Of a stretch of DNA of 64,000 nucleotides, positions 56,244 to 64,000 are shown piece after piece (the first letter of the stretch is position 1; every line of letters starts with the position of its first letter). Location: the NCBI RefSeq assembly GCF_900086595.1, contig NZ_LT575472.1, forward strand, positions 1,585,514-1,649,513. Direction: 5' to 3'. The DNA is from Clostridium nigeriense (lineage in GTDB: Bacteria > Bacillota > Clostridia > Clostridiales > Clostridiaceae). The position numbers and the translations under genes are program-made. The notes below the pieces were generated by a model that was not told where the DNA came from, made no database searches, and was given only the letters and a program-made list of their open reading frames with translations.

Positions 56244-56636
56244 ATGAAGTTTAATAGTTTAATACCGGAGTTGTCAGTAAATAATATTGAAGAATCTAAA
56301 AGATTTTATATTGATATTTTAGGATTTAAGTTAGAATATGAAAGAATTGAAGATAAGTTTGCTTTTTTATCATTAGGAGATATACAAATTATGATAGAAG
56401 AAGTGAATGGATATTGGAATACTGGTGAATTAAAGTACCCATTTGGTAGGGGAATCAATTTTCAAATGGAAGTACCTAGTGTTGAGGAGATAAGAAAGAA
56501 TCTTGTTAAAAATAATATTGAATTATTTAGAGATATAACTATAAGTGAATATGAATGTAATGGGGAAATAATACTGCAAAAAGAATTTCTTGTACAAGAT
56601 TTAAATGGATATTTATTAAGATTTTGCTCAGAGTAA
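56244..56636 (+). CDS. VOC (glyoxalase/bleomycin-resistance) superfamily protein
   Basis: 130 aa with one vicinal-oxygen-chelate pattern: IPELSVNNIEESKRFYIDILGFKLEYER at the start and LVQDLNGYLLRFCSE at the end, resembling bleomycin-resistance proteins. VOC proteins bind metals or sequester drugs; substrate unknown. AAGGAG precedes the ATG. Confidence 0.8.
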   Translation: MKFNSLIPELSVNNIEESKRFYIDILGFKLEYERIEDKFAFLSLGDIQIMIEEVNGYWNTGELKYPFGRGINFQMEVPSVEEIRKNLVKNNIELFRDITISEYECNGEIILQKEFLVQDLNGYLLRFCSE

Positions 56637-56768
56637 GTAGTTTAGTAAAATAGTAACTAAAAGCAAAATAAATTTTTAGGTTGTATATAATATTGATTAA
56701 ATTTTATATTTAGAGGCTATCATAAAGGTGGAAGATTAAATTATTAAGTATATGGTGAAACAATTATT

Positions 56769-57065
56769 ATGAGCGATAAATATGTATGTGAGTTATGCAA
56801 AAGAATAGGTGTGCCAAAAGTTACAGAGCATCATTTAGTTCCTAGAGAAGAAGGAGGGAATTATGGTGAAGTAGCCTGGCTTTGTGAGAATTGCCATAAA
56901 CAAATTCATGCACTTTATACTAATAGGGAATTAGCTATAAGATTAAATACATTAGATAGTTTAGAAAACGATGATAAGATAAGTAAATATTTAAAGTATA
57001 TAAGAAAACAACCTCCAACTAAAAAAGTGAAGGTTAAAAAGTCTAAAAATGTACGTAAAAAGTAA
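56769..57065 (+). CDS. Small HNH-like zinc-finger protein
   Basis: 98 aa. CELCKRIG and CENCHKQIH bracket EHHLVPREEGG, giving two CxxC pairs plus His residues as in HNH nucleases (HHL...H). A basic tail (KKVKVKKSKNVRKK) suits nucleic-acid binding. Whether it cuts DNA is not clear. The RBS is weak (GGTGA about ten bases before the ATG). A terminator follows. Confidence 0.7.
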   Translation: MSDKYVCELCKRIGVPKVTEHHLVPREEGGNYGEVAWLCENCHKQIHALYTNRELAIRLNTLDSLENDDKISKYLKYIRKQPPTKKVKVKKSKNVRKK

Positions 57066-57097
57066 AAAAGGTATGAGAAGAAACTCATACCTTTTTT
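57064..57097. terminator. Bidirectional terminator
   Basis: 14-bp stem AAAAAAGGTATGAG (57064-57077)/CTCATACCTTTTTT (57084-57097), between convergent genes. Confidence 0.85.
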
Positions 57098-57335
57098 AAT
57101 AATTAATTCCTGCTGACTTTATGTTATTAATATCACTTTGAGAACATGGAGTAATTGCATAAGTCATTTTACAATTTGGACAAATAGTTACAAATGTCTC
57201 CATTATAAACTCTTCTCCACATAAGCATTTTATTGGATAAGGAGTAGTTAATTTTAAATCTGCTTTTCCTTTTTGTCTTAATCTATCAACAATAGCTTTT
57301 CCGTCTTTAGTATTTGTTCCGCAACCACAACTCAT
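57096..57335 (-). CDS. Small Cys-rich zinc-binding protein
   Basis: 79 aa, starts MSCGCGTNTKDGKAIVDRL, then IKCLCGEEF and TICPNCKMTYA; two CxxC/CxC groups can bind zinc. Clostridial small proteins of this kind are conserved but of unknown role. GGAGG precedes the ATG on the minus strand. A palindrome TGTAAC-N4-GTTACA lies 70 bases upstream. Confidence 0.7.
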   Translation of the reverse strand: MSCGCGTNTKDGKAIVDRLRQKGKADLKLTTPYPIKCLCGEEFIMETFVTICPNCKMTYAITPCSQSDINNIKSAGINY

Positions 57336-57404
57336 AATTTGACCTCCTAAAATTTAAATTAATAGTATCCTATAATAATTATATATATAATATTAATTTA
57401 AGTA

Positions 57405-57420
57405 TGTAACAATAGTTACA
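57405..57420. repeat. 16-bp palindrome TGTAAC-N4-GTTACA
   Basis: Perfect half-sites in the gap between two minus-strand zinc-protein genes, 70 bases before the downstream start. The half-sites resemble the bactofilin operator (GTAAC/GTTAC) but with a 4-base spacer. Could also end the upstream transcript. Confidence 0.45.
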
Positions 57421-57432
57421 TGGGAGAGGTTT

Positions 57433-57624
57433 TTATTTAGTTTGAGATAGTTTTTCAAAGCAGGATTTACACATGCAAGCTTTCCCTCTTTTTTCTTCTG
57501 GAACCATTTCTAAAATTTCTTTTGTAAACTTTACAGTATGACACCAACATTCTTTTTGTCCAACTTGACAGTTATTATCTTTTCCACATATAGGACAAGT
57601 TTTATTTGGTTTATGTTCGTTCAT
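57433..57624 (-). CDS. Cysteine-rich CWC family protein
   Basis: 63 aa: KTCPICGKDNNCQVGQKECWCHTV and ACMCKSCFEKL give the CWC-type pattern of eight cysteines with the CWC core, a probable zinc-binding fold of unknown function. AAGGAGTGAT precedes the ATG on the minus strand. Confidence 0.85.
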   Translation of the reverse strand: MNEHKPNKTCPICGKDNNCQVGQKECWCHTVKFTKEILEMVPEEKRGKACMCKSCFEKLSQTK

Positions 57625-57838
57625 TATATCACTCCTTAGTAAATAATATAACTTAATTTTACTATATAATAATACTACAAATTATAAATTTTTAAATGAA
57701 ATCATGCAAGGTTTGTTATTTATTTGATTTTTAATTGCTTTACATAGATAGGCATTTATGTAATAAATAATATATAGTAAGAAGTAAATTTTAATTTAAG
57801 TAAATAGATATATAGAAATAAAAAAGAGGGATTTATAT

Positions 57839-58414
57839 ATGGCCATAAGTGTAAAAGAAATTCTTGTTGAAGGAATGTTAGAATTATGTGAAATAAAATC
57901 TTTAGAAAAAATAACTATTAAAGAGCTTTTAATTGAAACTGGAGTAAGTCGTCAGACTTTTTATAATCATTTTTTAGATAAAAATGATTTAATTCAGTAT
58001 ATTTATTTAAGTAAGATAATTCCTGAATATAGTACAAATATATCAGAGGATATGAATTTTCATGATTCTTTACTAGATTCACTAAAAAGAATGGAGATTT
58101 ACCATAATTTTATGAAGCAGGCTTGTTTAATAGATACTCAAAACTGTTTAAAAGATTATATATTCGAACATTGTAAGGAGTTTGATTTAAAGTGGCATCA
58201 AAAGCTTTATGGTAAAAAGGAAATGCCAAGTGCCTTACGTTTTGCAACTGAATATCATGCAATGGCATCCAGTAGCATGGTATTATCTTGGATATTATCA
58301 GATATGCCTTCTTCCTGTGAAGAAATGGCAGATTTAATTAATCAACTTAGAAGTATAGGTATGGAAAAATTATTTAAGGATGGAGAAGTAGAAAAAAATC
58401 CATATATAAGATAG
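57839..58414 (+). CDS. TetR/AcrR-family transcriptional regulator
   Basis: 191 aa. HTH KITIKELLIETGVSRQTFYNHFLDKNDLIQYIYL (about 21-55) is typical TetR. The C-terminal effector domain resembles the DhaS-like subgroup. GAGGG precedes the ATG. It is followed by a broken aldo/keto reductase, so its original target may be that gene, the SDR beyond it, or itself. An inverted repeat TTGAC-N14-GTCAA lies just after its stop. Confidence 0.88.
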   Translation: MAISVKEILVEGMLELCEIKSLEKITIKELLIETGVSRQTFYNHFLDKNDLIQYIYLSKIIPEYSTNISEDMNFHDSLLDSLKRMEIYHNFMKQACLIDTQNCLKDYIFEHCKEFDLKWHQKLYGKKEMPSALRFATEYHAMASSSMVLSWILSDMPSSCEEMADLINQLRSIGMEKLFKDGEVEKNPYIR

Positions 58415-58525
58415 ATTGACGTTTTTAAGAGAATGTCAAGATATTGATTTTACTTTAGCTTTGTAAATTTTATTATTAATGAATCTTTTTTATAATAATT
58501 TTATAAATGAAAGGTGGTAAGATTA

Positions 58526-58918
58526 ATGAAATATATAAAGCTTGGTAATTCAGATTTAAATGTATCCCGTATTTGTATGGGATGTATGGGTTTTGGAGAT
58601 TCAACAAAAGGTTAACATACATGGACATTAAATGAAGAAGATTCTAGAAATATCATTAAAAGAGGTTTAGAACTAGGAGTGAATTTTTTTGATACTGCTA
58701 TTGCGTATCAAAGTGGAACTAGTGAAAAATATTTAGGAAGAGCACTTAGAGACTATGCCAAAAGAGAAGATGTAGTTGGAGCAACAAAAATTCATCATAT
58801 TGAAGGAGCTGTTAATGCTGTAGATATAGATTTAACAGATGATGAAATTTTCTATTTAGAAGAAGCCTATGTTCCACATAGCTTAGTAGGAGTAATGGCG
58901 GAAAATAGGAATAATTAA
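58526..58918 (+). pseudogene. Aldo/keto reductase remnant (stop codon plus large deletion)
   Basis: ATG 58526 with AAAGGTGG starts MKYIKLGNSDLNVSRICMGCMGFG, the standard aldo/keto reductase N-terminus. An in-frame TAA at 58613 replaces the Gln expected in GQHTWTLNEE. The frame continues NIIKRGLELGVNFFDTAIAY (catalytic Asp-Thr region) to REDVVGATK and then jumps to HHIEGAVNAVDIDLTDDEIFYLEEAYVPHSLVGVMA, the extreme C-terminus of a family member. About 190 internal residues, including the catalytic Lys-His region, are missing without a frame change. So the gene is dead. Followed by a terminator. Confidence 0.9.
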
Positions 58919-58960
58919 AAATATAATAAAGAGGAACTAAAGTAGCTTAGTAAAGTTTTA

Positions 58961-58991
58961 AAAGAGTTAGTATGAATTCTAGCTCTTTTTT
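58961..58991 (+). terminator. Terminator after aldo/keto reductase remnant
   Basis: AGAGTTAG (58963-58970)/CTAGCTCT (58979-58986), one G-U pair, then T's. Confidence 0.7.
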
Positions 58992-59020
58992 GTTATAATG
59001 TGTGAAGTGTAAATTTTTAG

Positions 59021-59054
59021 TGTATATAGAGATTTTAAATCATCTCTATATACA
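59021..59054. terminator. Inverted repeat downstream of SDR gene
   Basis: Perfect 13-bp arms TGTATATAGAGAT (59021-59033)/ATCTCTATATACA (59042-59054). Likely 3' structure of the minus-strand SDR transcript; no clear T run. Confidence 0.5.
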
Positions 59055-59074
59055 AATAATATCTATTTTAAATA

Positions 59075-59866
59075 TTATCTTTCGTAGAATGATCCCATAT
59101 ATGATATAAATTCATCTTCGGTATGATTAGCTTTCCAATCATGAATACTAGCCTTATTATGCTCACCCGCAATAATAGAAAATTTCTTGCCTAAGTTTTC
59201 AAAAGCTTCTTCAACACAAGCTTCTGGGGTTAATGCAGCCTTCATTACTGCTTCACCTGCAGGGCCTCCAGGAAGATTCTTAAGTAAACTAGGAGTTATA
59301 GTTGTACCAAGGGTTATTACTTCTACATCAACATTAGTTTTTGAAGCTTCATAAGCTACAGCTTCAGTTAACTTAAGTATATAAGATTTTCCAGCACCAT
59401 ATTGAGCGTTATAAGGTGAAGCACTAATTCCTGTAAGAGAGGATACGTTTATTATTGCTCCACGATCTTGTTTAGAAAAAATTTTCATATAATGATAGAA
59501 ACATTTTAAAAATGTGATTACATTAACATTTAACATTTGTTCATGTTTTTCCCAAGGGGTATCTTGAAGTTTTCCAAAGGTATGGAAGCAAGCTACATAT
59601 GACATAAATCCCATATCTAAATCTTTAGTTTTTTCAAATATTTCATCTGTTGAATTTGGGTCTGAAAAATCTGCTTTAATCACTAAATGTTTAACACCAT
59701 ACTTAGATGAAATATCTTCACCTAATGCTTTTAGCATTTCTTCACGTCTCCCAACCATAACAACATTCATGCCTTCAGAAGCTATCTTTTCACAAAAGGC
59801 TTTTCCAACTCCTTCTGTTGCTCCTAAAATAATTCCCCACTCACCATATTTCTCTTTTAATTTCAT
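59075..59866 (-). CDS. Short-chain dehydrogenase/reductase
   Basis: 263 aa classical SDR. Cofactor motif GATEGVGKA (15-23), catalytic Ser in INVSSLTG (about 142-143), and YxxxK as Y156-K160 (QYGAGK). Arg in VGRREE suggests NADP(H). Substrate unknown; not the same subtype as the SDR at 62654. GGGGTGG precedes the ATG. Lone gene, minus strand, beside the AKR remnant. Confidence 0.85.
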   Translation of the reverse strand: MKLKEKYGEWGIILGATEGVGKAFCEKIASEGMNVVMVGRREEMLKALGEDISSKYGVKHLVIKADFSDPNSTDEIFEKTKDLDMGFMSYVACFHTFGKLQDTPWEKHEQMLNVNVITFLKCFYHYMKIFSKQDRGAIINVSSLTGISASPYNAQYGAGKSYILKLTEAVAYEASKTNVDVEVITLGTTITPSLLKNLPGGPAGEAVMKAALTPEACVEEAFENLGKKFSIIAGEHNKASIHDWKANHTEDEFISYMGSFYER

Positions 59867-60054
59867 TTATACCACCCCTTAATTTTTATGATCAATTATA
59901 TAATAACACTTTAAAGAGTTTTAGTAAAATAATTGAATTAAAGTTATTATTTTACATTAAAATAAAAATAATGTTAAATAAATTTTGTTATAATTAATAT
60001 TAGAAGAATAATTACATTGTATTTAAAATGATATTAGACTAGGAGAGATAATAG

Positions 60055-60429
60055 ATGAAAATTAATATTAAATATTTTATAGCTTTTATTGTATTATTTA
60101 TAATTGAGGTAGTAATTGCACTTTTTATAAACGATAAAATTATTAGACCATATATTGGAGATATTTTAATAATAGTTTTAATGTATACTTTTATAAAAAG
60201 TTTTATTAAAAAAGAAATAAGATTTTTACCAATATATTTATTTGCTTTTGCAGCATTTATTGAAATAATTCAATATATTAATATTCTAGGGTTAATAGGG
60301 TTAGAAAATAATAAGATACTTAAAATTATTATTGGCAGTACCTTTGATATAAAGGATATTTTATGTTATTTAATTGGAAGCATAATTTTAGTAATATGGA
60401 AATTACTTATATCAAATTATAAGTATTAA
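60055..60429 (+). CDS. DUF2809-like membrane protein
   Basis: 124 aa with four hydrophobic helices (about 6-24, 32-51, 58-77, 103-119); resembles the DUF2809 family (ALFINDKIIRPYIGDILIIVLMYTFIKSF, FDIKDILCYLIGS). Function unknown. AGGAGAG precedes the ATG. Followed by a strong terminator. Confidence 0.75.
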   Translation: MKINIKYFIAFIVLFIIEVVIALFINDKIIRPYIGDILIIVLMYTFIKSFIKKEIRFLPIYLFAFAAFIEIIQYINILGLIGLENNKILKIIIGSTFDIKDILCYLIGSIILVIWKLLISNYKY

Positions 60430-60430
60430 A

Positions 60431-60480
60431 GGGACTGTATCAGATTGAGTTTATAAATCAACCTGATACAGCCCCTTTTT
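60431..60480 (+). terminator. Strong terminator
   Basis: GGGACTGTATCAG (from 60431) pairs with CTGATACAGCCCC (ending 60475), inner TTGA/TCAA, then TTTTTT. Confidence 0.88.
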
Positions 60481-60816
60481 TATTGCTTCATTATCTTGGT
60501 GGTGAAATATTATTTTAATATTTTTCAAATGTTCCATCCATATCAATACATATAGGTTTAAGAGTAGTAATACATTTGTGTATCAGTAAGATACTTTTTT
60601 GTATTATCCTAAATGGCTTAAACACATATAAAATTCATTAGCTATAAATTTAATACATAAATAAATTAGATTTTGGTGAATGAAGAAGGAAAATTAATTC
60701 TTTTAATGTGTTTTTTTGTGAAAGATATTAAAAACAATAAACTAGAAAGATAAAAAAATCAGGTGTTTAGAGGCATTACAGGTGTATATCTTCAAAAATA
60801 GGAACTTAAAAAGCAT

Positions 60817-60833
60817 TTGGCATATAACTTGCT
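60817..60833 (+). promoter_or_regulatory. Sigma-54 promoter of the CoA-transferase operon
   Basis: TTGGCATATAACTTGCT: GG at -24 and GC at -12 are exactly 10 bases apart, close to TGGCAC-N5-TTGCW. It is 44 bases before the first gene. Two direct CAGGTGT repeats (60760 and 60779) upstream are candidate enhancer sites. The rest of the 447-base gap (60430-60876) shows no ORF. Confidence 0.8.
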
Positions 60834-60876
60834 GCTATAATCAGTAAATAAATGATGAAGGTTCTAGGAGGGTAAA

Positions 60877-61530
60877 GTGGATAAAGTAAAAACTATAGAT
60901 AATGTAATGGAAAGCATAAATGATGGAATGGTTGTTATGATAGGCGGCTTTATGGGAGTTGGTACACCAGAGTTTATAATTGATGCCATGATTAAAAAGA
61001 ATGTAAAGGATTTAATTATCATAGCTAATGATACTTCATTTCCAGATAGAGGATTAGGAAGGTTGATTGTTAATAAGCAAGTAAAAAAAATTATAGCATC
61101 TCATATAGGGTTAAATCCAGAAACAGGTAGGCAAATGAATAATGGAGAATTAGAAGTTAAGCTTATTCCTCAAGGAACTTTAGTAGAGCAAATAAGGTGT
61201 GGTGGAGCAGGTATAGGAGGTTTCCTTACTGAAACTGGAATAGGAACAATAGTAGAAGAGGGAAAAGAAATAATTAAAGTAGGAAATAAGGAATATTTAT
61301 TGGAGTTACCATTAAGAGCTGATGTGGCAGTAATAGGAGGATCAATTGTAGATAGGCAAGGAAATGTATTCTATAATGCTTCCACTAGAAATTTTAATCC
61401 TATAATGGCTACTGCTGCAGATATTGTAATAGTGGGTGCAGAGAAAATAGTTGAAGTTGGTGAATTAGATCCAAATAATGTTATGACTCCTGGAATATTT
61501 GTAGATTATATAGTTGGGAGTGAAGAATAG
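60877..61530 (+). CDS. CoA-transferase subunit A (class I, AtoD-like)
   Basis: 217 aa. N-terminal [16 protein letters not shown] and [19 protein letters not shown] are the alpha-subunit CoA-transferase signature (3-oxoacid or butyrate-acetoacetate type). It transfers CoA between an acyl-CoA and an acid with subunit B. GTG start 60877 follows TAGGAGGG. Transcribed from a sigma-54 promoter. Stop overlaps the next start by one base. Confidence 0.92.
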   Translation: MDKVKTIDNVMESINDGMVVMIGGFMGVGTPEFIIDAMIKKNVKDLIIIANDTSFPDRGLGRLIVNKQVKKIIASHIGLNPETGRQMNNGELEVKLIPQGTLVEQIRCGGAGIGGFLTETGIGTIVEEGKEIIKVGNKEYLLELPLRADVAVIGGSIVDRQGNVFYNASTRNFNPIMATAADIVIVGAEKIVEVGELDPNNVMTPGIFVDYIVGSEE

Positions 61531-62180
61531 TGGAAGCTAAGGAGTTTATAGCTAGAAGAATAGCTAAGGAATTAAAAGATGGTGATGTTGTTAATTTAGG
61601 AATAGGTCTTCCAACTATGGTAGCTAATTATATTCCTAAAGATATTAATGTGATATTTCAGTCTGAAAATGGATTTGTAGGTCTTGGACAAGCCCCTAAA
61701 AAGGGATATGAAAATAAAGATATAGTAAATGCTGGAGCACAATATGTAACTGTTAATAAGGGAGCAGCTTTCTTTGATAGTGCTGTATCCTTTGGGATTA
61801 TTAGAGGAGGACATGTAGATGTTACAGTTCTAGGGGCTTTAGAAGTTGATGAGAAAGGAAACTTAGCTAACTTTATGATACCAAGAAAAATGGTTCCAGG
61901 TATGGGAGGCGCTATGGATTTGGTTAGTGGAGCTAAAAAAGTAATAATAGCCATGACCCATACTGCAAAAGGAGAAGCTAAAATACTAAAAAAATGTACA
62001 TTGCCCCTTACTGCAATAGGCAAGGTTAAACTTATAATTACTGAATTAGCAGTAATAGAAGTAATGCCTTATGGATTATTACTTAAAGAAATTGCTCCTG
62101 GAATGACTGTAGAAGATGTTTTAAGGTTAACAGAAGCTAATTTAATTATATCAGATGAATTAAAAACTATAGAGATTTAG
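61530..62180 (+). CDS. CoA-transferase subunit B (class I, AtoA-like)
   Basis: 216 aa. Catalytic glutamate in SENG (E46 of [11 protein letters not shown]), the residue that forms the covalent CoA-thioester. GTG start overlaps the subunit A stop (TAGTG), so the pair is translationally coupled. Completes a class I CoA-transferase; donor and acceptor acids are unknown. Next is a cupin after 46 bases. Confidence 0.92.
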   Translation: MEAKEFIARRIAKELKDGDVVNLGIGLPTMVANYIPKDINVIFQSENGFVGLGQAPKKGYENKDIVNAGAQYVTVNKGAAFFDSAVSFGIIRGGHVDVTVLGALEVDEKGNLANFMIPRKMVPGMGGAMDLVSGAKKVIIAMTHTAKGEAKILKKCTLPLTAIGKVKLIITELAVIEVMPYGLLLKEIAPGMTVEDVLRLTEANLIISDELKTIEI

Positions 62181-62226
62181 ATTGGATATTTTTAATATTT
62201 TGAAAATGTGAAAGGAGGTGAAAATA

Positions 62227-62565
62227 ATGAAAAAAGTAGAGTTTAAGAATGTAAAACCTTATAAAGCTCCAAAACACTTCGATTGTGCAACTTTAAAGCT
62301 TCAAGGAACAGAAGAAACAGGAGCAACAAAGTTTTGGATGGGATTAACACATTTTCTTCCAGGGGGTGGAGCAGAATATGCTTATGAGGATTCTGAAACT
62401 GAAAAGATATATGTAGTTTTGGAAGGAGAAGTTGTTGTCAAATCTAAGACTGAAAGATTTGTAATTAGAAAAAATGATTCTCTTTTTATACCTCCATTTG
62501 AAGGAAGAGAAATAATAAACGAAACAAATGAACCAGCTACTATGTTAGTTGTAGTTAATTATTAA
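62227..62565 (+). CDS. Single-domain cupin
   Basis: 112 aa beta-barrel with DSETEKIYVVLEGEVVVKSKTERFVIRKNDSLFIPPFEGREI, a cupin barrel; the usual metal His pair is replaced in part (no HxH before the Glu), so metal binding is uncertain. ATG 62227 with AAAGGAGGTG upstream. Likely a small-molecule binding or isomerising partner of the catabolic operon. Confidence 0.82.
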   Translation: MKKVEFKNVKPYKAPKHFDCATLKLQGTEETGATKFWMGLTHFLPGGGAEYAYEDSETEKIYVVLEGEVVVKSKTERFVIRKNDSLFIPPFEGREIINETNEPATMLVVVNY

Positions 62566-62653
62566 TATATAAGTATTATAAAGTTTCTTTAATGTTAGAT
62601 ATCTAGTTAAGAAGAATGTTATCTAATTATAAAGAGTATAGGAGATTTAAAAA

Positions 62654-63442
62654 ATGGTTGAAAAACAGTTTGTAAATAATCTTTTTGATGTTAAGGGGAA
62701 AGTGGCTATTATTACAGGTGCCACAGGGGCTTTTGGAAAAGCTATTGCTTTTGGATATGGATTTGCAGGAATGAAAATCTTTGTTACAGGACGTAGTGAT
62801 GAGAAGTGTAAGGCACTTTGTGATGAATTAAAAGCAGAAGGGATAGAATGTGGATATTCAACAGGAGATCCAGCTATTGAAGATGATGTTATTAAAGTTG
62901 TTAATGATGCAGTTTCTAGCTTTGGAGAAATTAATGTATTAGTGACAGCAGCTGGATATAATAATCCTAAGCCAATAGTAGAACAAGATTTAACAGAATG
63001 GAAAAAAATAATGGACTCAGATGTTCAAGGAACATGGCTTTACTGTAAATATGTTGGACAACAAATGATTGAACAAGGAAAAGGCGGAAAGGTAATTATG
63101 GTTTCTTCTGCTCGTTCTAAGATGGGGATGGCTAATTACACAGGATATTGTACAGCTAAGGCTGGTATTGATCTTATGGCTCAATCCCTTGCTTGTGAGT
63201 GGACAGCCAAATATAAGATTAATGTTAATACAATTAATCCAACAGTATTTCGTTCAGATTTAACTGAATGGATGTTTGATAAAGAAAGTGCTGTATATAA
63301 AAATTTCTTAAGACGTCTTCCAATTGGTAGACTTGGAGAACCAGAGGACTTTATAGGCCCATGTATATTCCTTGCTTCAAGGGCAAGTGATTTTATGACT
63401 GGAGCAAATGTTGCAGTTGAAGGCGGTTATTGGGCTAATTAA
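62654..63442 (+). CDS. SDR oxidoreductase (gluconate 5-dehydrogenase-like)
   Basis: 262 aa. TGATGAFGKA cofactor motif (21-30), Arg47 of TGRSD suggests NADP(H), catalytic Ser in MVSSARS (about 151-152), Y165-K169 (YCTAK). C-terminal VAVEGGYWAN is classical. AAAATGG context and AGGAGAT upstream. Probably oxidises or reduces a cyclic alcohol or ketone before the cyclase-family hydrolase; the substrate is inferred only from neighbours. Confidence 0.88.
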   Translation: MVEKQFVNNLFDVKGKVAIITGATGAFGKAIAFGYGFAGMKIFVTGRSDEKCKALCDELKAEGIECGYSTGDPAIEDDVIKVVNDAVSSFGEINVLVTAAGYNNPKPIVEQDLTEWKKIMDSDVQGTWLYCKYVGQQMIEQGKGGKVIMVSSARSKMGMANYTGYCTAKAGIDLMAQSLACEWTAKYKINVNTINPTVFRSDLTEWMFDKESAVYKNFLRRLPIGRLGEPEDFIGPCIFLASRASDFMTGANVAVEGGYWAN

Positions 63443-63462
63443 TTTATTAGGAGGAAATTAGA

Positions 63463-64000
63463 ATGGGAAAGAAAGTATTTGTAGATTTAACACATCCTTT
63501 TAGTGCGGATATACCTCGTTGGCCTTATTTTGATAAGCCAGTAATTGACTGTAAGCATACAATGGCTAAAGGTGGAGTTTTAACACAATATGTTGGTTGT
63601 ACCATGCATACTGGTACCCACTGTGATGCACCACGTCATGTTATGGAATATGAATTTGATGGAAAGAGAGCACGTTATACGCATGAAATGCCAGTTGATG
63701 CTTATACTGGAGATGCAGTTTGTCTTGAAATTAATATTGAACCTTGGGGTTTAATTACAGATAAACATCTTGAAGATGCTTGTAAACGTGCAAATATAAG
63801 ACCAGAAGAATTAGAAGGAATGATTATTTGCTTAAATACAGGAATGCATCGTAAATTTGATGATTCAAAGGAGTATTATCATTATTCATGTGGTACTGGT
63901 GTAGAAGCAGGAAAATGGTTTGTAAAGCATAAGGTAAAGTGTGTAGCAATGGATATGCAAGCTCTTGATCATCCACTTCATACAGCTATGGGGAATAATG
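63463..64000 (+). CDS. Cyclase-family metal hydrolase (kynurenine formamidase-like), 3' truncated
   Basis: Open to the window end, 179 residues visible. Metal-binding motif HTGTHCDAPRH (residues 49-59: His49, His53, Asp55, His59) is diagnostic of the family that includes kynurenine formamidase and isatin hydrolase, which hydrolyse amide, lactam or cyclic ketone bonds; the LDHP motif near the end is also seen. TAGGAGGAAA precedes ATG 63463. Last visible gene of the sigma-54 operon. Confidence 0.9.
   Translation, partial: MGKKVFVDLTHPFSADIPRWPYFDKPVIDCKHTMAKGGVLTQYVGCTMHTGTHCDAPRHVMEYEFDGKRARYTHEMPVDAYTGDAVCLEINIEPWGLITDKHLEDACKRANIRPEELEGMIICLNTGMHRKFDDSKEYYHYSCGTGVEAGKWFVKHKVKCVAMDMQALDHPLHTAMGNN

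Noticed and set aside
60481..60620. Minus-strand open stretch that could be a gene remnant
   Set aside because: Short, without start or RBS, and no family resemblance; more likely chance in AT-rich DNA.
1..64000. tRNA, rRNA, CRISPR, insertion sequence or prophage
   Set aside because: I saw no cloverleaf, regular spaced repeats, transposase, integrase or phage structural gene.

Overview
The window is strongly AT-rich, uses consensus Gram-positive ribosome binding sites (GGAGG type), TTG and GTG starts, and carries typical anaerobe genes: [FeFe]-hydrogenase maturases HydE/G/F, anaerobic sulfite reductase AsrABC, a siroheme pathway and a bactofilin pair. This points to a Clostridium sensu stricto (Firmicutes); the species cannot be fixed by eye. 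I see no tRNA, rRNA, prophage, insertion sequence or CRISPR array.

Layout. 1-5.1 kb: end of a nucleoside-type ABC importer (two permeases), homoserine dehydrogenase, a rhodanese, and infC-rpmI-rplT with a structured leader and an AUA start for IF3. 5.2-10.8 kb: patatin lipase, a permuted-papain protein, a SUV3-like RNA helicase, small Cys-motif and basic proteins, a YdcF-like protein and a degenerate Nudix protein. 10.9-16.5 kb: a probable structured RNA with its own promoter and terminator, then TM1266-like regulator-hydE-hydG-hydF and a GltD-like flavoprotein. 16.6-18.8 kb: two bactofilins plus a YhbD-type MerR-like regulator behind a promoter with two identical palindromic operators. 18.9-25.9 kb: PucR-type regulator, a split chromate transporter with a divergent LysR regulator, adenine deaminase, MetA, and a DUF2871-like membrane protein.

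26.1-38.2 kb is a sulfite-respiration block: Crp/Fnr-type regulator, asrABC, a complete glutamyl-tRNA-to-siroheme operon (hemA, met8-like, hemC, cobA-hemD, hemB, hemL, cbiK) and an FNT-family channel that may export hydrosulfide. AsrC needs siroheme and makes sulfide, so these genes plausibly work together. 38.3-48.3 kb is an envelope/stress region: three small membrane or zinc-ribbon proteins, then a response regulator with two sensor kinases (the first lacks the phospho-acceptor His), a possibly frameshifted small ORF, and a BceRS-BceAB peptide-antibiotic module.

48.4-58.4 kb is mostly housekeeping: IlvE, RidA, an SOS-boxed pair of DNA-repair proteins, an orphan PotD lipoprotein, an ABC-F ATPase and several small zinc-binding proteins. 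58.5-64 kb looks accessory: an aldo/keto reductase pseudogene, an SDR, and a sigma-54-driven operon (CoA-transferase A and B, cupin, SDR, cyclase-family hydrolase running off the window) for an unidentified substrate.
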